Shown here in pieces: positions 1 to 10,113 of a stretch of DNA of 64,000 nt. The position numbers were made by a program, and so were the translations under genes. The stretch's first letter is position 1. Each line of letters begins with the position of its first letter. The DNA is taken from NCBI GenBank assembly GCA_963971405.1, contig OZ020491.1, positions 3,974,910-4,038,909 of the forward strand, given 5' to 3'. This DNA comes from Psococerastis gibbosa. Its lineage: Eukaryota; Arthropoda; Insecta; Psocodea; Psocidae. The notes below the pieces were generated by a model. The model made no database searches and was not told the DNA's origin. It saw only the letters and a list, made by a program, of their open reading frames with translations.

Positions 1-37
1 GCTTTCCTTATACTATTGTACGTATAAATTGGAAAGC
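1..37 (-). mobile_element. Helentron-like element, terminal remnant at window edge
   Basis: These bases match the first ~37 bp of the dispersed family described at 3775-4623, in reverse orientation: GCTTTCC, a short spacer with TACGTATAAATT, then GGAAAGC. The rest of the copy, if present, is left of the window. The flank after GGAAAGC is AATAATT, so the element strand sees TT before GCTTTCC, as in the other copies. Confidence 0.75.
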
Positions 38-437
38 AATAATTACTCTATACCTGTATTAGTATTATTCAAACCATTTCTACCTGGGATCCCCAGTTTA
101 GTAAACAAATCTTCGTCTGCGCATATAATAGATTTTTGTTGTTAAAAAGCGAACATACTAGCCTATTGAGCTACCTATTTAGTACATAATTTGTAATCTT
201 AAAGTTACTCGTGTCTGTCATGACCCCCCCCCCTAAATGGGTAAATTCATAGGATAATAAAAAATAGAAAATATAATAGAAACAGAATAAAAAAACTCAA
301 CTTTCCAACAAACAAACAAAATACCTTTTAAGCTTACACACAACTTCTGAGCCCCCCCCCCTCTCCCTACATTTTCTGCTGGATCTGCCCCTTGCTTTCC
401 CCGTCCAATTTTCTCTGTTATCCCCTATACTTTTCAG

Positions 438-673
438 GCAAACGCAACCAAAGTATGCAATCCAGAGGGCTGGTGGGTCCACCCTGAACACAACACTCCC
501 TGGACAAACTATAGCGATTGCTCCAAAAGTGGATATATGACCATGGCGCCGTCCCCGGAGGCAGAGCCGCTGCTGAGAAAATGGGTCCCCTATGTTAAAG
601 CTACGTCGCAATGCGGTTATGTCGTATCACTTGTATTCCTCATTTTAGCATGCGTCATTTTGGTATCTTACAG
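438..673 (+). CDS. GPCR exon: end of hormone-binding domain and TM1
   Basis: Acceptor TTTTCAG before 438, donor CAG|GTTAGT after 673. The reading frame starts in phase 0 and ends two bases into an Arg codon. It encodes ANATKVCNPEG, the WW and PWTNYSDC motifs of the extracellular domain, then TM1 (YVVSLVFLILACVILVSY). Methionines at 537 and 543 are internal, not starts. Confidence 0.88.
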
Positions 674-3600
674 GTTAGTGGTCTACCTATTATTCTTATA
701 TATACGGCGGGGAGGGGCGACTTCCGCAGGAAACACGGGCGCTGTACTCAGGCTCCAAAAGAAGGGAGTTCGCTACTTGCTAAAACTGGGATCTTGTGAC
801 AGTTGTCACTCTCACTGAATAGAACTAAAAATCATGAGAGCGTCTTTGCATAGCCTATATATTGTAGTATAAGTTATGCATTTACATACCTTAATGCCTG
901 AGGTGGGGGAAACATAATTGGGGAGACCCACACCAGCACAATGACAATGATAGAACTACCTAAAAAAAATTGATTTTGACAATATTTTGATTTTACTTTT
1001 TACTTTCTTGTCGATTACTTGTTGCTTACTTGATTGTATAATTTAATAGAAATACTTATTTATTTGTATTAGTACAATCAAACATTAAAATGCAAAAAAA
1101 AACACATTATACACAAACTTCACCCGCGTGAAACAATAAGAATGATTCCTACACCGTTGCGGGGCCATGTTTCTTCAGGGCTACCAAAAGAAAAATCAAT
1201 TTTTCTTTCAGAAAGCTAAGATGTCCCAGAAACGTCATTCACTTGCATCTGTTTTTGTCTTTTCTATTGCGAGCGTCAATGGCACTGTTAAAAGACAGGC
1301 TAATGGTATCAGGTATCACATTCTCAGCCGGCATCTTGCAATATAATGATGAAATTCGATATACAGAAGCTACTCAGGTACTTAAGAGCATCGTTACTAT
1401 AACATGTTTAGCATACAGTTTCGGCACTGGTGATTCATTACGTATCATTATTTGTGACCATTATGATTTCCATGTGAAAATAAGGTTAATTAAAGTAATT
1501 ACTATAATTTCTAACTAATAAGCTAACGTGAGAACAACTAAAAAAAAATTAACTGATACAGGTGTTAAAAAATTTATCGTGTTAGGGAAGAAAGAACCGG
1601 TCCGAATTTACTCGAACATGCGCTTTCCTATTTATCAGGCCGATAGACAGACATTTCATAAAAACGACGTTTTTTGGTTCCTGTGAGTTGGGACCTCAAA
1701 AGGAGTAAATCCATTGAAATCCTGATATCGAAAATTTTGGACCATCACAAAGCTTTCCTTATAATAGGTAGGCCTACGTTTAAATAGGAAAGCAAAAACA
1801 GTTTTGGATGTGCAGACTCAGCTCTACCGGCATAATCAAACATTAAGCTTCCCAAGCTGATTTTATTAAAATATATATATTCTGATTAATTATTTAGTAT
1901 TCGTTTTACTACACAAACTTTTAAGACTTGTATTATATTATTGTATCATATTGCAGTATTGGGAATGCAAGGCATTCACCACCTTATGGCAGTATTGTAT
2001 TCTGGCCAACTACTCGTGGATTCTAGTGGAGGGCGCCTATTTCCACAACCTCATCTTCATGGCGCTATTCTCTGACACGAGTTCCATATTCGTTTACGTG
2101 TTTCTGGGTTGGACCGTTCCAGCAGTTCTGGTTGGAGCGTGGGCCTGTGCCCGTATCGTATTGGACGACAATTTGTGCTGGACCACACACAACGTAAATT
2201 ATGTTTTTCTGCTTATTGAAGTGCCTACTGTGGCATCTATTGTGGTAAGTACAAAAGTGCTGAGTACTGTGTGTATCGGCCTACTATGTACTCTTTTGCA
2301 GCAGACTAATTAGTATATAATTAGTAAATGGTGAAGCGTCGCATAATACCCAGACGACTGGAAGAGGGTTGTCGAGTACGCTAAAGCCCATCAAGGGCTG
2401 TAGAGCAAGAAGAAGAAAAAGAAGAAGAAGAAGAAGAATAAAAGCGCCCATTTTCCGGGTGGGGTACCGTACAGGCCCCCCCCCCCCGCCTCAAACATAC
2501 TCGGCGCCTTTGCATTCATTACTAATAAATTAGCAGGGGCGAAGTTTAAATTCCAACAGGATTACCCCTAAAAATATTTTTCTATTTCCAGATAAATTTG
2601 GTATTATTCATAAATATTACACGAGTTCTTCTAGTCAAACTTAATAACTCATTTTTGATCAATCGAAAGATCTCAAGATACAGGTAGGGTACATTAAGCT
2701 TACATATACATACTGCATATACATTTATTATTACCTACTTCATTTATGGACAATGAAAAATTAAGTTTTGTTTTACGCTAAATTCCTCTAATAAAATCGT
2801 GAATATTTACAGAAAGTGGGCAAAGTCGACTTTAATTTTGATACCTCTTTACGGAGTTCACTACGCCTTATTCCACGGCTTCATGTACAGTCAAAATCCA
2901 AAAGTTCAGGTTTTCTGGCTGTTTTGCGACCAAATATTTGCTTCAACTCAAGTAAGTAGGTTACAACGCTTTTGCTGTACTTATATTTATGCACCATGTT
3001 ATCGATTTTCGCAATGTCGTTTAAATTTTGGCGCCAATAAACACTTAATGTCCTTTGTGCGCCATAATAACTATACATTTTATAATTATAGAATTATTAT
3101 TACTGTGCCGAGTGAGCCCCCCGACAAATTATTTAAATGGGGGCCATGGGTTTCTGTATGGATATTTGTGGCAACTACTTTGGAGTAAAGTAGTCTACAG
3201 GTTTTGACTTAGAAACCTTAGAAAACTTATAGACAAATGTTTGTATGCGGAGGACATGGTGTGGAACTAGACAGCCGATGTTCTTCTCATGATTCTCATT
3301 TCAAATAATACTGAAACCAAACCTACAACTGGTATATTTAACAAAGGGTTAGTTGGACTTACATTAACTGATGTGTTAATAGGAGGAGCCTCACCGTCAT
3401 CGAAAAATGAAGGTGGAGCCCATTGTTAGGGGGGTAGGGGTAGACGTTTCGGGAGTGGGTGCTACTCCCATCATCAGGCTTACTCCTGAGAAAGATGGGC
3501 CCCTTCCCCTGACAATGGGCTCCGCCCTAATTGTTTGATGACCGTGAGGCCCAAGCCTCCAATGCCTATTAACACAACAGGGTAGTTCAACTAACCCTTT

Positions 3601-4867
3601 GTTAAATAGTATTGCACCATTGCCATGAACCTTTAGAAATAAACTGGTATATTGTTTTTTGTGTTTTATTTTGGTATTGTGCGTTTGTAGCTAACGCCTA
3701 TTGTTTCCATTGTAGTGAATCAATACCTGAAGTATTCTATACTATTCCATTCTAAGCTGAGCATTCGTCTTTTTGCTTTCCAATTTATACGTAGTATGAG
3801 GAAAGCTTTGTGATGGTCGAAATTTTCGATTCCGAGATTTCAACGGATTCACACGTTTTGAGGTACCAGGAACCAAAAAAAGTGGTTTTTACGAAATGTC
3901 TGTCTGTCTGTCTGTTCACCGTATTCCGGGTAAACTACTCAGTCGATTTTGATGAAATTTGGCATATAGGTTCACAAAAATCATGCCTCAGAACCATTTT
4001 TATTTTATTTTGGGGTAACTCGATTTGGGGGGGGGGGGGGGTTTATTCTCAAAAAACTCCAAAAAAACGTCTAAAAAAATTATTTCCCGAAAACGGCTTC
4101 ATCGATTTCTTTTAAATTCACATATATTGTAGTCGTCATTAATGTTGACAAAATGCGGGGGGTCGCTTGCCCCTTGATATTTTGCTTCTGGGGGTAAAAA
4201 AATAAAAATAACTAAATTTTAATGGAAAATGACTATAAAATAATTTTTCTGCGAATCCTTTCTATCGATGATTTCTACCTTCAGGTATATTTCAGGTGTT
4301 TTATTGAGTAACGAAACCGGACAAGTTACTTGCCCAATAAACTATTTGGTTTTGCACAAAAAATTATTTTTTGAAAAAAATGATAGAAAATTCGCGCTCA
4401 AATGCATGCGCGCCCTGCCATTATTGCTGTGTGGTAATTTGTTGGTCTGACCTATCTAGAATTGACCTCACCTCCAGTGACGTCAGGTGGACACACCCCC
4501 CCCCCCCCCCCGAGATGCCCGAAATCTAACTATAGGTAAATTATTTACCATGAAATTACTCATTCTCTCTAGCTACTACTTGATAAATTGGAAAGCATGT
4601 TCGAGTAAACTCGGACCGGTTCTTCTTAAATCGAAGAGCAATGATGCAAATACATGTATTCTTCTCTCCTTTTTCTCGCAGGGCCTATTCGTATCAATTA
4701 TCTACTGCATCAGCAATGGTGAAGTTGTGCAAGAGCTCAAGAAAACTTGGAAAACTGCAATGTGGTGGCTGCACCCAAAAAAAAAAGAATTCGAATCAAG
4801 CAATGGCATAAGCGCTACCAAAAACAGCAAAGTTCTCGAGCTGACTCAGTTTCACTCGACAGCATAA
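438..4867 (+). CDS. Class B (secretin-family) peptide-hormone GPCR, PTH-receptor-like, 5' partial
   Basis: Plasma-membrane receptor for a peptide ligand, expected to signal through heterotrimeric G proteins. Six exons (438-673, 1212-1377, 1957-2244, 2592-2683, 2813-2951, 4682-4867) join in phase at GT-AG introns into 1107 nt, i.e. 368 residues plus TAA. They give the end of the hormone-binding domain (GWWVHPE, PWTNYSDC), seven helices and a short tail. Class B marks are all present: His of IHLHLF (TM2), Glu of ILVEG (TM3), Thr of KSTLILIPLYG (TM6), Tyr of SIIYC (TM7), and the TM3/ECL2 cysteines (WECKAF, LCWTTH). The loop and TM6 wording (LHLFLSFLLRA, GVHY) is closest to PTH receptors as I know them; PDF or other class B receptors are alternatives. 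The signal peptide and the other ectodomain cysteines must lie left of the window. Introns 2 and 5 hold Helentron-like copies. Confidence 0.9.
1212..1377 (+). CDS. GPCR exon: intracellular loop 1, TM2 and ECL1
   Basis: Acceptor TTTCTTTCAG, donor CAG|GTACTT. The first base completes the Arg codon from exon 438-673. The product reads KLRCPRNVIHLHLF, then LSFLLRASMALLKD (TM2) and a polar ECL1. An upstream CAG|GTATCA at 1312 is a weaker donor choice; only 1377 leaves phase 0, as needed by the next exon. Confidence 0.85.
1593..1793 (-). mobile_element. Short internally deleted Helentron-like copy in GPCR intron 2
   Basis: 201 bp with both termini of the family (AGAACCGG at the left, GGAAAGC at the right) and the 5' ~170 bp of the element, but lacking the G tract, C tract and most of the middle. 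A single CAGACAGACA stretch is all that is left of the tetranucleotide array. The flanks keep the T-T insertion context. Confidence 0.8.
1957..2244 (+). CDS. GPCR exon: TM3, TM4, ECL2, start of TM5
   Basis: Acceptor ATATTGCAG, donor GTG|GTAAGT, 96 codons in phase 0. It holds WECKAF with the TM3 cysteine, YSWILVEGAYFHNLIF with the TM3 Glu, TM4 (FLGWTVPAVLVGAWA), and ECL2 with LCWTTH. The usual EGLYLH of this family reads EGAYFH here. Confidence 0.93.
2408..2440 (+). repeat. (AAG)n microsatellite
   Basis: Imperfect AGA/AAG trinucleotide run inside GPCR intron 3, followed at 2477 by a poly-C run. No gene signal in it. Confidence 0.85.
2592..2683 (+). CDS. GPCR exon: TM5 and intracellular loop 3
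   Basis: A 92-bp exon between TTTCCAG and CAG|GTAGGG. It reads INLVLFINITRVLLVKL followed by a basic loop ending ISRYR. It completes TM5 in frame with the exon ending at 2244 and leaves two bases of an Arg codon for the next one. Confidence 0.88.
2813..2951 (+). CDS. GPCR exon: TM6, ECL3, first half of TM7
   Basis: Acceptor TATTTACAG, donor CAA|GTAAGT. It reads RKWAKSTLILIPLYGVHY (TM6 with the PxxG kink), then VQVFWLFCDQIFASTQ. The last codon is the Gln of the invariant TM7 Gln-Gly pair. Confidence 0.92.
3335..3608. mobile_element. Foldback MITE with ~95-bp arms in GPCR intron 5
   Basis: The left end TATTTAACAAAGGGTTAGTT is matched by its reverse complement at the right end. The arms stay complementary inward through the CTAACAATGGGCTCC-type segment. 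The loop around 3440-3500 is GC-rich. No coding potential. Confidence 0.8.
3775..4623 (+). mobile_element. Helentron-like non-autonomous element, near full length
   Basis: 849-bp copy of the main dispersed family. It starts GCTTTCCAATTTATACGTAG, with GCTTTCC...GGAAAGC as a 5' palindrome. Then come a GTCT array (about 3898-3914), a G tract (about 4027-4040), a C tract (about 4496-4511), the subterminal inverted copy ATAAATTGGAAAGC, and a 3' hairpin CGAGT-AA-ACTCG followed by GACCGGTTCT. It is flanked by T on both sides and has no target duplication. Drosophila DINE-1/mini-me and bivalve pearl elements have this build (tetranucleotide array, subterminal repeats, 3' stem-loop); assignment to Helentron-type elements is by structure only. 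It ends 58 bp before the last GPCR exon. Confidence 0.8.
4682..4867 (+). CDS. GPCR exon: end of TM7, helix 8, C-terminal tail
   Basis: Acceptor TTTTTCTCGCAG, stop TAA at 4865-4867. It reads GLFVSIIYCISNGEVVQELK, the class B TM7/helix 8 signature, then a basic and Ser/Thr-rich tail ending FHSTA. No good AATAAA is evident in the next ~150 bp. Confidence 0.92.
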   Translation, partial: GLFVSIIYCISNGEVVQELKKTWKTAMWWLHPKKKEFESSNGISATKNSKVLELTQFHSTA

Positions 4868-5038
4868 ACACTGATTTGTAGACAATGGACCTCTTTAATA
4901 TATGATACATTAATTAGGTTATGTAGCGAGAAACCAATCAAAGCATTGGGTATGGCTTCGTAGCTAACATTTAAGAAATAGAGTTTGATATAGGAGTGAT
5001 AGGACCTTCGGTCGCGCCAAAAATATATATGAATCCTG

Positions 5039-5207
5039 CAGCCTGATCATGGCGATTATAATACCAGTATTTATTTAATCCCCTGGTATTGAAAATGTAA
5101 ACAAACAAATTTTGAATAGCACTTTCCATTATAATATTATCTTGTTTACATTTTCAATACCAGGGGATTAAATAAATACCGGTATTATAATCGCCATGAT
5201 CAGGCTG
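5039..5207. mobile_element. Palindromic MITE, CAGCCTGATC family, copy 1
   Basis: Arms of about 65 bp: CAGCCTGATCATGGCGATTA at the left, its complement at the right. Both hold TTTATTTAATCCCCTGGTAT-type sequence, around a central AT-rich segment. A second copy is at 55910-56077. The stretch before it (GCGCCAAAAATATAT, GAATCCTGCAG) recurs at 20640 and 55490. Confidence 0.85.
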
Positions 5208-5569
5208 CTGGTGTCGTTGTTTCGGATACATACTCAGAACACTTCAACCCCGTCTTCTTCTTTTTAGGGTAAGGTACTTTTACGATAAATAGCAAATGTT
5301 ACATACTACCTCAGATTCGCCCTAATCTGAGACATCATACGCCACCTGGTCCGTATTTTTCAATCGTTTGATCTAAGAAGACGTGTCATTCGATGGCTCC
5401 AGCATTCAAAAATTTTTTTTGATGCGACCTAATGTCCCGTTTTTCCTATTTTGAACTCTAGCACGAAATCGCCGACAATTTAAACCTCTATACGGAAGAG
5501 GAGCTTTGAGAAAATTGTCGTAGGCTAAAAGGGTGGTGCGATTACCATATATTTTTTTCGGAAACTGCG

Positions 5570-5825
5570 AATTGAGTTGCCTATTAGCAAAAGCAATCCT
5601 GTCCACCCAGGTCGATTTTTCAGAAACCGCAAAAAACTGCTGTGCCGTAACGCCATGAGGTATAACATTACAGTTTTTAAAGCTAATTTTAACAGTATTA
5701 GAATTGCTTATGCGTCTCAATATCTGATTCATCGGATAGAGTATTGAAAAATAAAGAAAATGGCGCGAATATCTCAAAACTGAAAAAAATGGAGAGGATT
5801 GCTTTTGCTAATAGGCACCTCAATT
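5570..5825. mobile_element. 256-bp TIR MITE
   Basis: The ends are inverted over ~31 bp (AATTGAGTTGCCTATTAGCA at the left, the complement with one mismatch at the right). The interior is non-palindromic. An open - strand frame of 123 codons crosses it, but looks like chance. Confidence 0.75.
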
Positions 5826-6416
5826 AATACATATTATAATAGCCCTATACTGAAGTGAGGTTAATGTAACTCTTAATCATGTTTTGTCCAAATTTATTTA
5901 AATACATACTGTATATAGTACACTATTAATTTTCAAATTAGATACTATTCATTTTAGTATTTCCTTACCTTACTTTAACTGGCTGGCTAAATGGCATTAT
6001 CTATACAACCAGAACCCAAGCAGGCACTCATGCAGAGGATAGGTTTCGGGAGTTCAAACACTCCACTTACACTAGATACAATGGACCGCTTGAAGCCTCG
6101 CGCTTGGATAGGTAAAATATCAAGCTTGGCCTGACGTTGTATCTTTCACGCCCATTTTATCCAAAGATTATTGCCCGGGAGTTACCCCCGGCCACCTGTT
6201 TGGAGTCATTTCATTTAGTATTGGTCTACAAAATCTAAGCCTTTCAGCAGGCAAAATGAGTAAACAACCCCCACTATTTAGGGCTTAAAGTTTCAAAAAA
6301 TTCCCCGTAGGGATTCTCTCCTGTTATTGGACTTTTTATATTACTATGACGAAGTATTTCCTATACAAAGGGAAAATGGCAAATATTACTGAAATAAAGA
6401 AAATGATTGTGCACAT

Positions 6417-6440
6417 TTTATTTTCAATCAATTATTTATT
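6417..6440 (-). promoter_or_regulatory. Candidate poly(A) signals for the - strand terminal exon
   Basis: Read on the - strand, AATAAA occurs at 6440-6435 and 6422-6417, i.e. 41-64 bases after the stop codon at 6481. This fits a terminal exon. Confidence 0.5.
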
Positions 6441-6480
6441 CATTAATTCACATAAACATTCTCAAAAAATAAAATTAACT

Positions 6481-6801
6481 TTAATTATTATCAATTCTTT
6501 GCCAATTAATAGGCTTCAAAGGGGCAAACCTATTGGGCGGACCTTTCTGCTGTTTGTTTACCGTTTGCCCCGTCGCTTTATTGTAAATTCCTACTTTCTT
6601 CAGGGAACTTCGCCTCTGCAGGCCTGCATCTTTGTCGTCTGTCGCAAAACTGGGGTCTTTTCGCAGTTCGGTCATGTCGGACGCTTCGCAAGGGGTGATT
6701 CTAATTCCAGGTTGGTCAGCCGAGGTCGACTCGAACTCGAGGTCATCGAGTTGAGGGCGATGCCACCGAGGCTTCGGACTGCCTAATCTTCCATCCAAAT
6801 C
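6481..6801 (-). CDS. Terminal exon of a - strand gene, possibly SLC6 transporter tail
   Basis: Acceptor CAACTTCTTATAG, then 106 codons and TAA. The protein is hydrophilic: acidic patch QLDDLEFESTSADQPG, RITPCEASDMTELRKD, a basic RRSSLKK site (good kinase-site look), and a Pro/Arg-rich end finishing INWQRIDNN. No membrane helix or known domain is recognised. It joins exon 7468-7593 in phase 0. Same strand as the transporter exons and a clear 3' end suggest it could be the cytoplasmic C-terminus of that gene, but 22 kb separates them. Usual SLC6 tails are shorter, so a separate small gene is an alternative. Confidence 0.55.
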   Translation of the reverse strand, partial: DLDGRLGSPKPRWHRPQLDDLEFESTSADQPGIRITPCEASDMTELRKDPSFATDDKDAGLQRRSSLKKVGIYNKATGQTVNKQQKGPPNRFAPLKPINWQRIDNN

Positions 6802-6891
6802 CTATAAGAAGTTGGGGGGCGTAATAGGATTAATATAAGCTCTTATTTACCCCTCAATAGACAACATCGAGGGGGGCTGGGGGCTCACACG

Positions 6892-7043
6892 CAGGGACGG
6901 ATATCCAGCCCATTTAGGGGGGGGGGGGGTTGTTGTGGGTCAAAATAGGATCGATTAAAGCTGAGTGTAATAAATTAATTTACAATAGATTTACCAAATT
7001 TACCCAGATTTACCCACCTACCCCCCCCCTGTATCCGTCCTTG
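6892..7043. mobile_element. hAT-like MITE with perfect 8-bp TSD
   Basis: 152 bp, starting CAGGGACGGATA and ending TATCCGTCCTTG, with a G tract inside the left end and a C tract inside the right end. CTCACACG is duplicated exactly at 6884-6891 and 7044-7051. An 8-bp duplication and CA-G termini fit hAT elements; it has no coding sequence. Confidence 0.85.
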
Positions 7044-7243
7044 CTCACACGGGCGACTTTATTAATTATGTTATTGAATGTTCAAGCTATGGACAGGTGC
7101 TCGTATCAACCGCCGATACCGAAAAAAACATATCGATTCCAAAGACTCAGATCTGTAAACGACGCATATGGAATATCGGACGTCCATGTGCATCAATATC
7201 AGCAATGCAACTGCAAAGGCTTTCACAGGTGGAGTCGAATGAA

Positions 7244-7448
7244 GAACCAGTAGAATCCGGGCTGATGGGCCGTGGTCGAAATGAAAGTGAACTTCCAAAC
7301 CCCCTACCCAGTCACTTGATTTGGAGTCAACGATGAGGTACAATCTTTGAAGTTTACGCAGTGCCACTGAAGATGTGTTGACGAAACGTTTAGAAGTACA
7401 CTTTCAATTCGACCACGCCCCATCAACCCGGATTCGATTGGTTTGTTC
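7244..7448. mobile_element. AGTAGAATCCGG-end MITE, copy 1
   Basis: Left end AGTAGAATCCGGGCTGATGG with GCCGTGGTCGAA; right end carries the complement (GACCACGCCCCATCAACC, CGGATTCGATT). The conserved interior is TTGACGAAACGTTTAGAAGT. Relatives occur at 52780-53035 and 46866-46985, with end fragments near 29647 and 44842. Confidence 0.7.
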
Positions 7449-7467
7449 ATTTTCAGCAGTTACTTAC

Positions 7468-7593
7468 AATAAATGCAGATGGTGGTTTCAATGGTTCCAT
7501 GGGGCTAGGTATGCAGTTTCGCTTCGATGACGCCAGAGGAGGTAAAATGTGAGGTCGTCTTCGATTGGGACTTTTTCCGGATCTCTTCATTGG
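7468..7593 (-). CDS. Internal exon of a - strand gene, possibly SLC6 transporter tail
   Basis: Flanked on the - strand by CTTTTTCAG and ATT|GTAAGT. Of three frames only phase 0 is open, giving 42 codons: PMKRSGKSPNRRRPHILPPL followed by a basic, Pro-rich stretch ending PPSAFI. It joins exon 6481-6801 in phase. The basic, proline-rich content suits a cytoplasmic tail. The upstream partner is unknown; a phase-0 donor such as the transporter exon ending at 29814 would fit. Confidence 0.5.
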
Positions 7594-8524
7594 CTGAAAA
7601 AGTATACACAATATAACCGGAATTAGTTTTTCATAATGGTAAATAAATGGTATTGTAAAGCATGTTTTGTTTAAATAATGTAAAAATACCGGTTAGAACT
7701 CAATATGTAAGAGATAATTTTATTATTATGACATTCGCTTCCGGCCAAAAAATTATGTTTGTCTGGGATCACTTTTTGCGCCTCCTATAACGAGCTATTG
7801 AAAAACGATCAGTACCAGATGGAGCCAGGATTTAAAAATATGAATGTTTGAATGCTTGAATTTCCCAAGAGCGGCAAGAGCACTTAGCGACTTAAGCAAT
7901 GCCCTGCAGTTCCTATAATAAAGTGAAATAGCAAACGAGCTGCATGAAATCGTAAAAAAAATGGTTGTCTGTAAATCGATTGTAAAGTCAGTTTACAGAC
8001 GATAGTTTAACGTGACAACGCCTAAATTACTAAATCTTACTTAAATAATATATGGCTGGAAAGAGAAAGAAATGTGGAAAAGCCCTTAAAATCCCTTAAG
8101 TAGTTTGAATTTTTTTAATAGATAATAACGTGACCGAAAGTTGAAAATCGTGCGCACCCCCTGACGTTCCACACCTCCAAAGCCAAAAAAGCCGAACCCC
8201 TTGCTTGAACACCACAAATATGGCGTGGCCTGAAAGAGGAAGAATAGACGAATACACGGGTATAATGTAAATTAAGATAGGCCTTCTAAATCTGCCCATA
8301 AAATTGCTTTAAACCCGCCCATGCAATTCAAATGGGATTGTTGAAAATGAATTTTATCGCGTCATTTTTTAGAAATTTTGTGTTTCGCTAATGTTTAAGG
8401 GGTGAAGGGTGGATTTAAAAACTGTAAATTGATACTCTCTTGAAATCTAAATTCATACTGTTTCTAACGAGACATTAACTACTTATGTCGGTTAAATTTA
8501 GTAGGCTGTCGAGTTTTTTTTACT

Positions 8525-8772
8525 CTATGAATAAATAAGAATACTGTCTAGATATTTACTGTGTTTTTATTTTATTTTACGTCACGTCACTTTAGAATAA
8601 GTTCTTTTTATGCATTGTTAGAATAAGATTGTTTAAGTTAAGCGTATGTATTTTGTTAACTGTATTGTTTTTGGACGTGGGTTAGGCAGAAAAAGACTTT
8701 CTAGTCTTAAGTCTCGCCCCGTAAATATGAGTCGTTTATTATTGTTATTATTATTATTATTATTATTATTTT
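8525..8772 (+). mobile_element. LINE 3' UTR with (TTA)n tail
   Basis: It matches the 3' UTR of the LINE fragment at 31590-31830 over ~240 bp (AATACTGTCTAGATATTTAC, ACGTGGGTTAGGCAGAAAAA, GACTTTCTAGTCTTAAG). It ends in a (TTA)n run, the usual 3' tail of CR1/Jockey-type elements. No ORF part is kept. Confidence 0.8.
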
Positions 8773-9080
8773 AAAAAAGAATACCAAATAGATGATAAAG
8801 GGAAGTACAATACAAGAAACCCAAAAAAGCTTAAGTTTGAGATAACATATAACAAATACGGAGAGAGATTAAACAAAGTACTTATACCAAAGATATTTAA
8901 TGAACTTCCTCCACAAATGAAAAAAAATTAAACAGATGGGTGAGTTAAAAGCGGGTATAAAAAGATGGCTGGTCAATGGGAGTTAATAATAATAAAAACT
9001 GATATTAAAATAACAAGTAAAAATAAAATTAAAATTAAAATAAAATAAAATAAAAATTATAAATAAATAACAAAAATAAA
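8773..9080 (+). mobile_element. LINE reverse-transcriptase C-terminal remnant
   Basis: One frame reads TYNKYGERLNKVLIPKIFNE then LPPQMK, clearly related to the end of the - strand RT at 59379 (THNKYGRRLNETVLPEIFNK). The frame shifts in a poly-A run and continues as GELKAGIKRWL. An AT-rich tail (AAAATTAAAAT units) follows to about 9080. It starts exactly where the preceding (TTA)n tail stops. Confidence 0.7.
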
Positions 9081-9494
9081 TGATTAAGCCATGTTTAGCA
9101 GCACTGTATGAGTCTTTTGTCCCAAATAAGCGCTAGCTTGGGGATGCGGGATGGTATTATTATATGTATTGTATTTTTGTAATATATGCTCCTTGTCCAG
9201 GGAATACTGGAAAAGGAAAAGAAAGAAAGAAGATTATTATTATTATGCATGTAATGGGAAAAATACCCTTTCAACCTGTTTTCCGTTAAAACACGGATTG
9301 CTTTTGCTTACCAACTCATCTGAGCCTGAACGAAGAGACGGATAGTAAAACTAAATATATAGTATGTCTGGAAAGAGTAAGAAAGTTGCAAAAGAAATAA
9401 AGTAGTTTAAAGTTTTCAAATTGACATTAACACGTTCAAAAACGCGGCTGAAAAAGGCCTGTTTTAGGTGAAAATCGGCAAATTTGGGCGCACC

Positions 9495-9763
9495 CAGTGG
9501 CGGCGCTACGGGGGTGCCCGGGGGCCTGGCCCCCCCGAAAGTTTCTCTGCCACCTCCCCTGGCCCCCCCCCCCCCCCCACTTATGAGATATTTTACATGT
9601 TATATCTAGGCCTAGCAGAATTTTAGTAATGGTTACATTTTACTTACTTTCATTATACCTACTTCCAATGAAAAATGTTTTTTTTTCATTGGCCCCCCCC
9701 CCCCAGATAGAAGTCATGCCCCCCCCCCATGGCCCTGCCTTAAAATTTCTACCGCCGCCACTG
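9495..9763. mobile_element. hAT-like MITE with 8-bp TSD and poly-C interior
   Basis: Ends CAGTGGCGGCG and CGCCGCCACTG, with flanking 8-mers GGCGCACC (9487-9494) and AGCGCACC (9764-9771), 7 of 8 identical. Contains several C runs of 8 or more. No coding content. Confidence 0.8.
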
Positions 9764-10026
9764 AGCGCACCTCCTCACGTTTCCTCCCCCCAAAGTCGAA
9801 TCCTTTGCCCTATTACATCAAATTTCGCATGGTCTGAAAGAAGAAGAAGAATAGACGAAAACATGGGCATAATTTAAATTGAGATAGGCATTAGGCATTA
9901 CGCATGAGTGTAAGGATGCGTATAACGGATCGGCGTAACACATTTTCGTGCATGCACCCAGTGTCAGCGCTCATCGATTTATTAAACGTTGTCACGTCAA
10001 GAAACATTTGTCTATTTTCTCATCCA

Positions 10027-10113
10027 ATAACTTATAGTATATAGCATATATAGTATATAGCATATATAGTACATAGCATATATAGAATATATATAGTATA
10101 TAGCATATATAGC
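10027..10113. repeat. TATAGTATATAGCATA minisatellite
   Basis: About five imperfect copies of a 15-16 bp AT-rich unit. Confidence 0.8.

Noticed and set aside
5406..5777. 123-codon - strand open frame
   Set aside because: It runs across one end of the TIR MITE at 5570-5825 and shows no motif; chance frame.
6346..6786. 146-codon + strand open frame
   Set aside because: It is the antisense of the better supported - strand terminal exon (6481-6801), which has splice sites and poly(A) signals.
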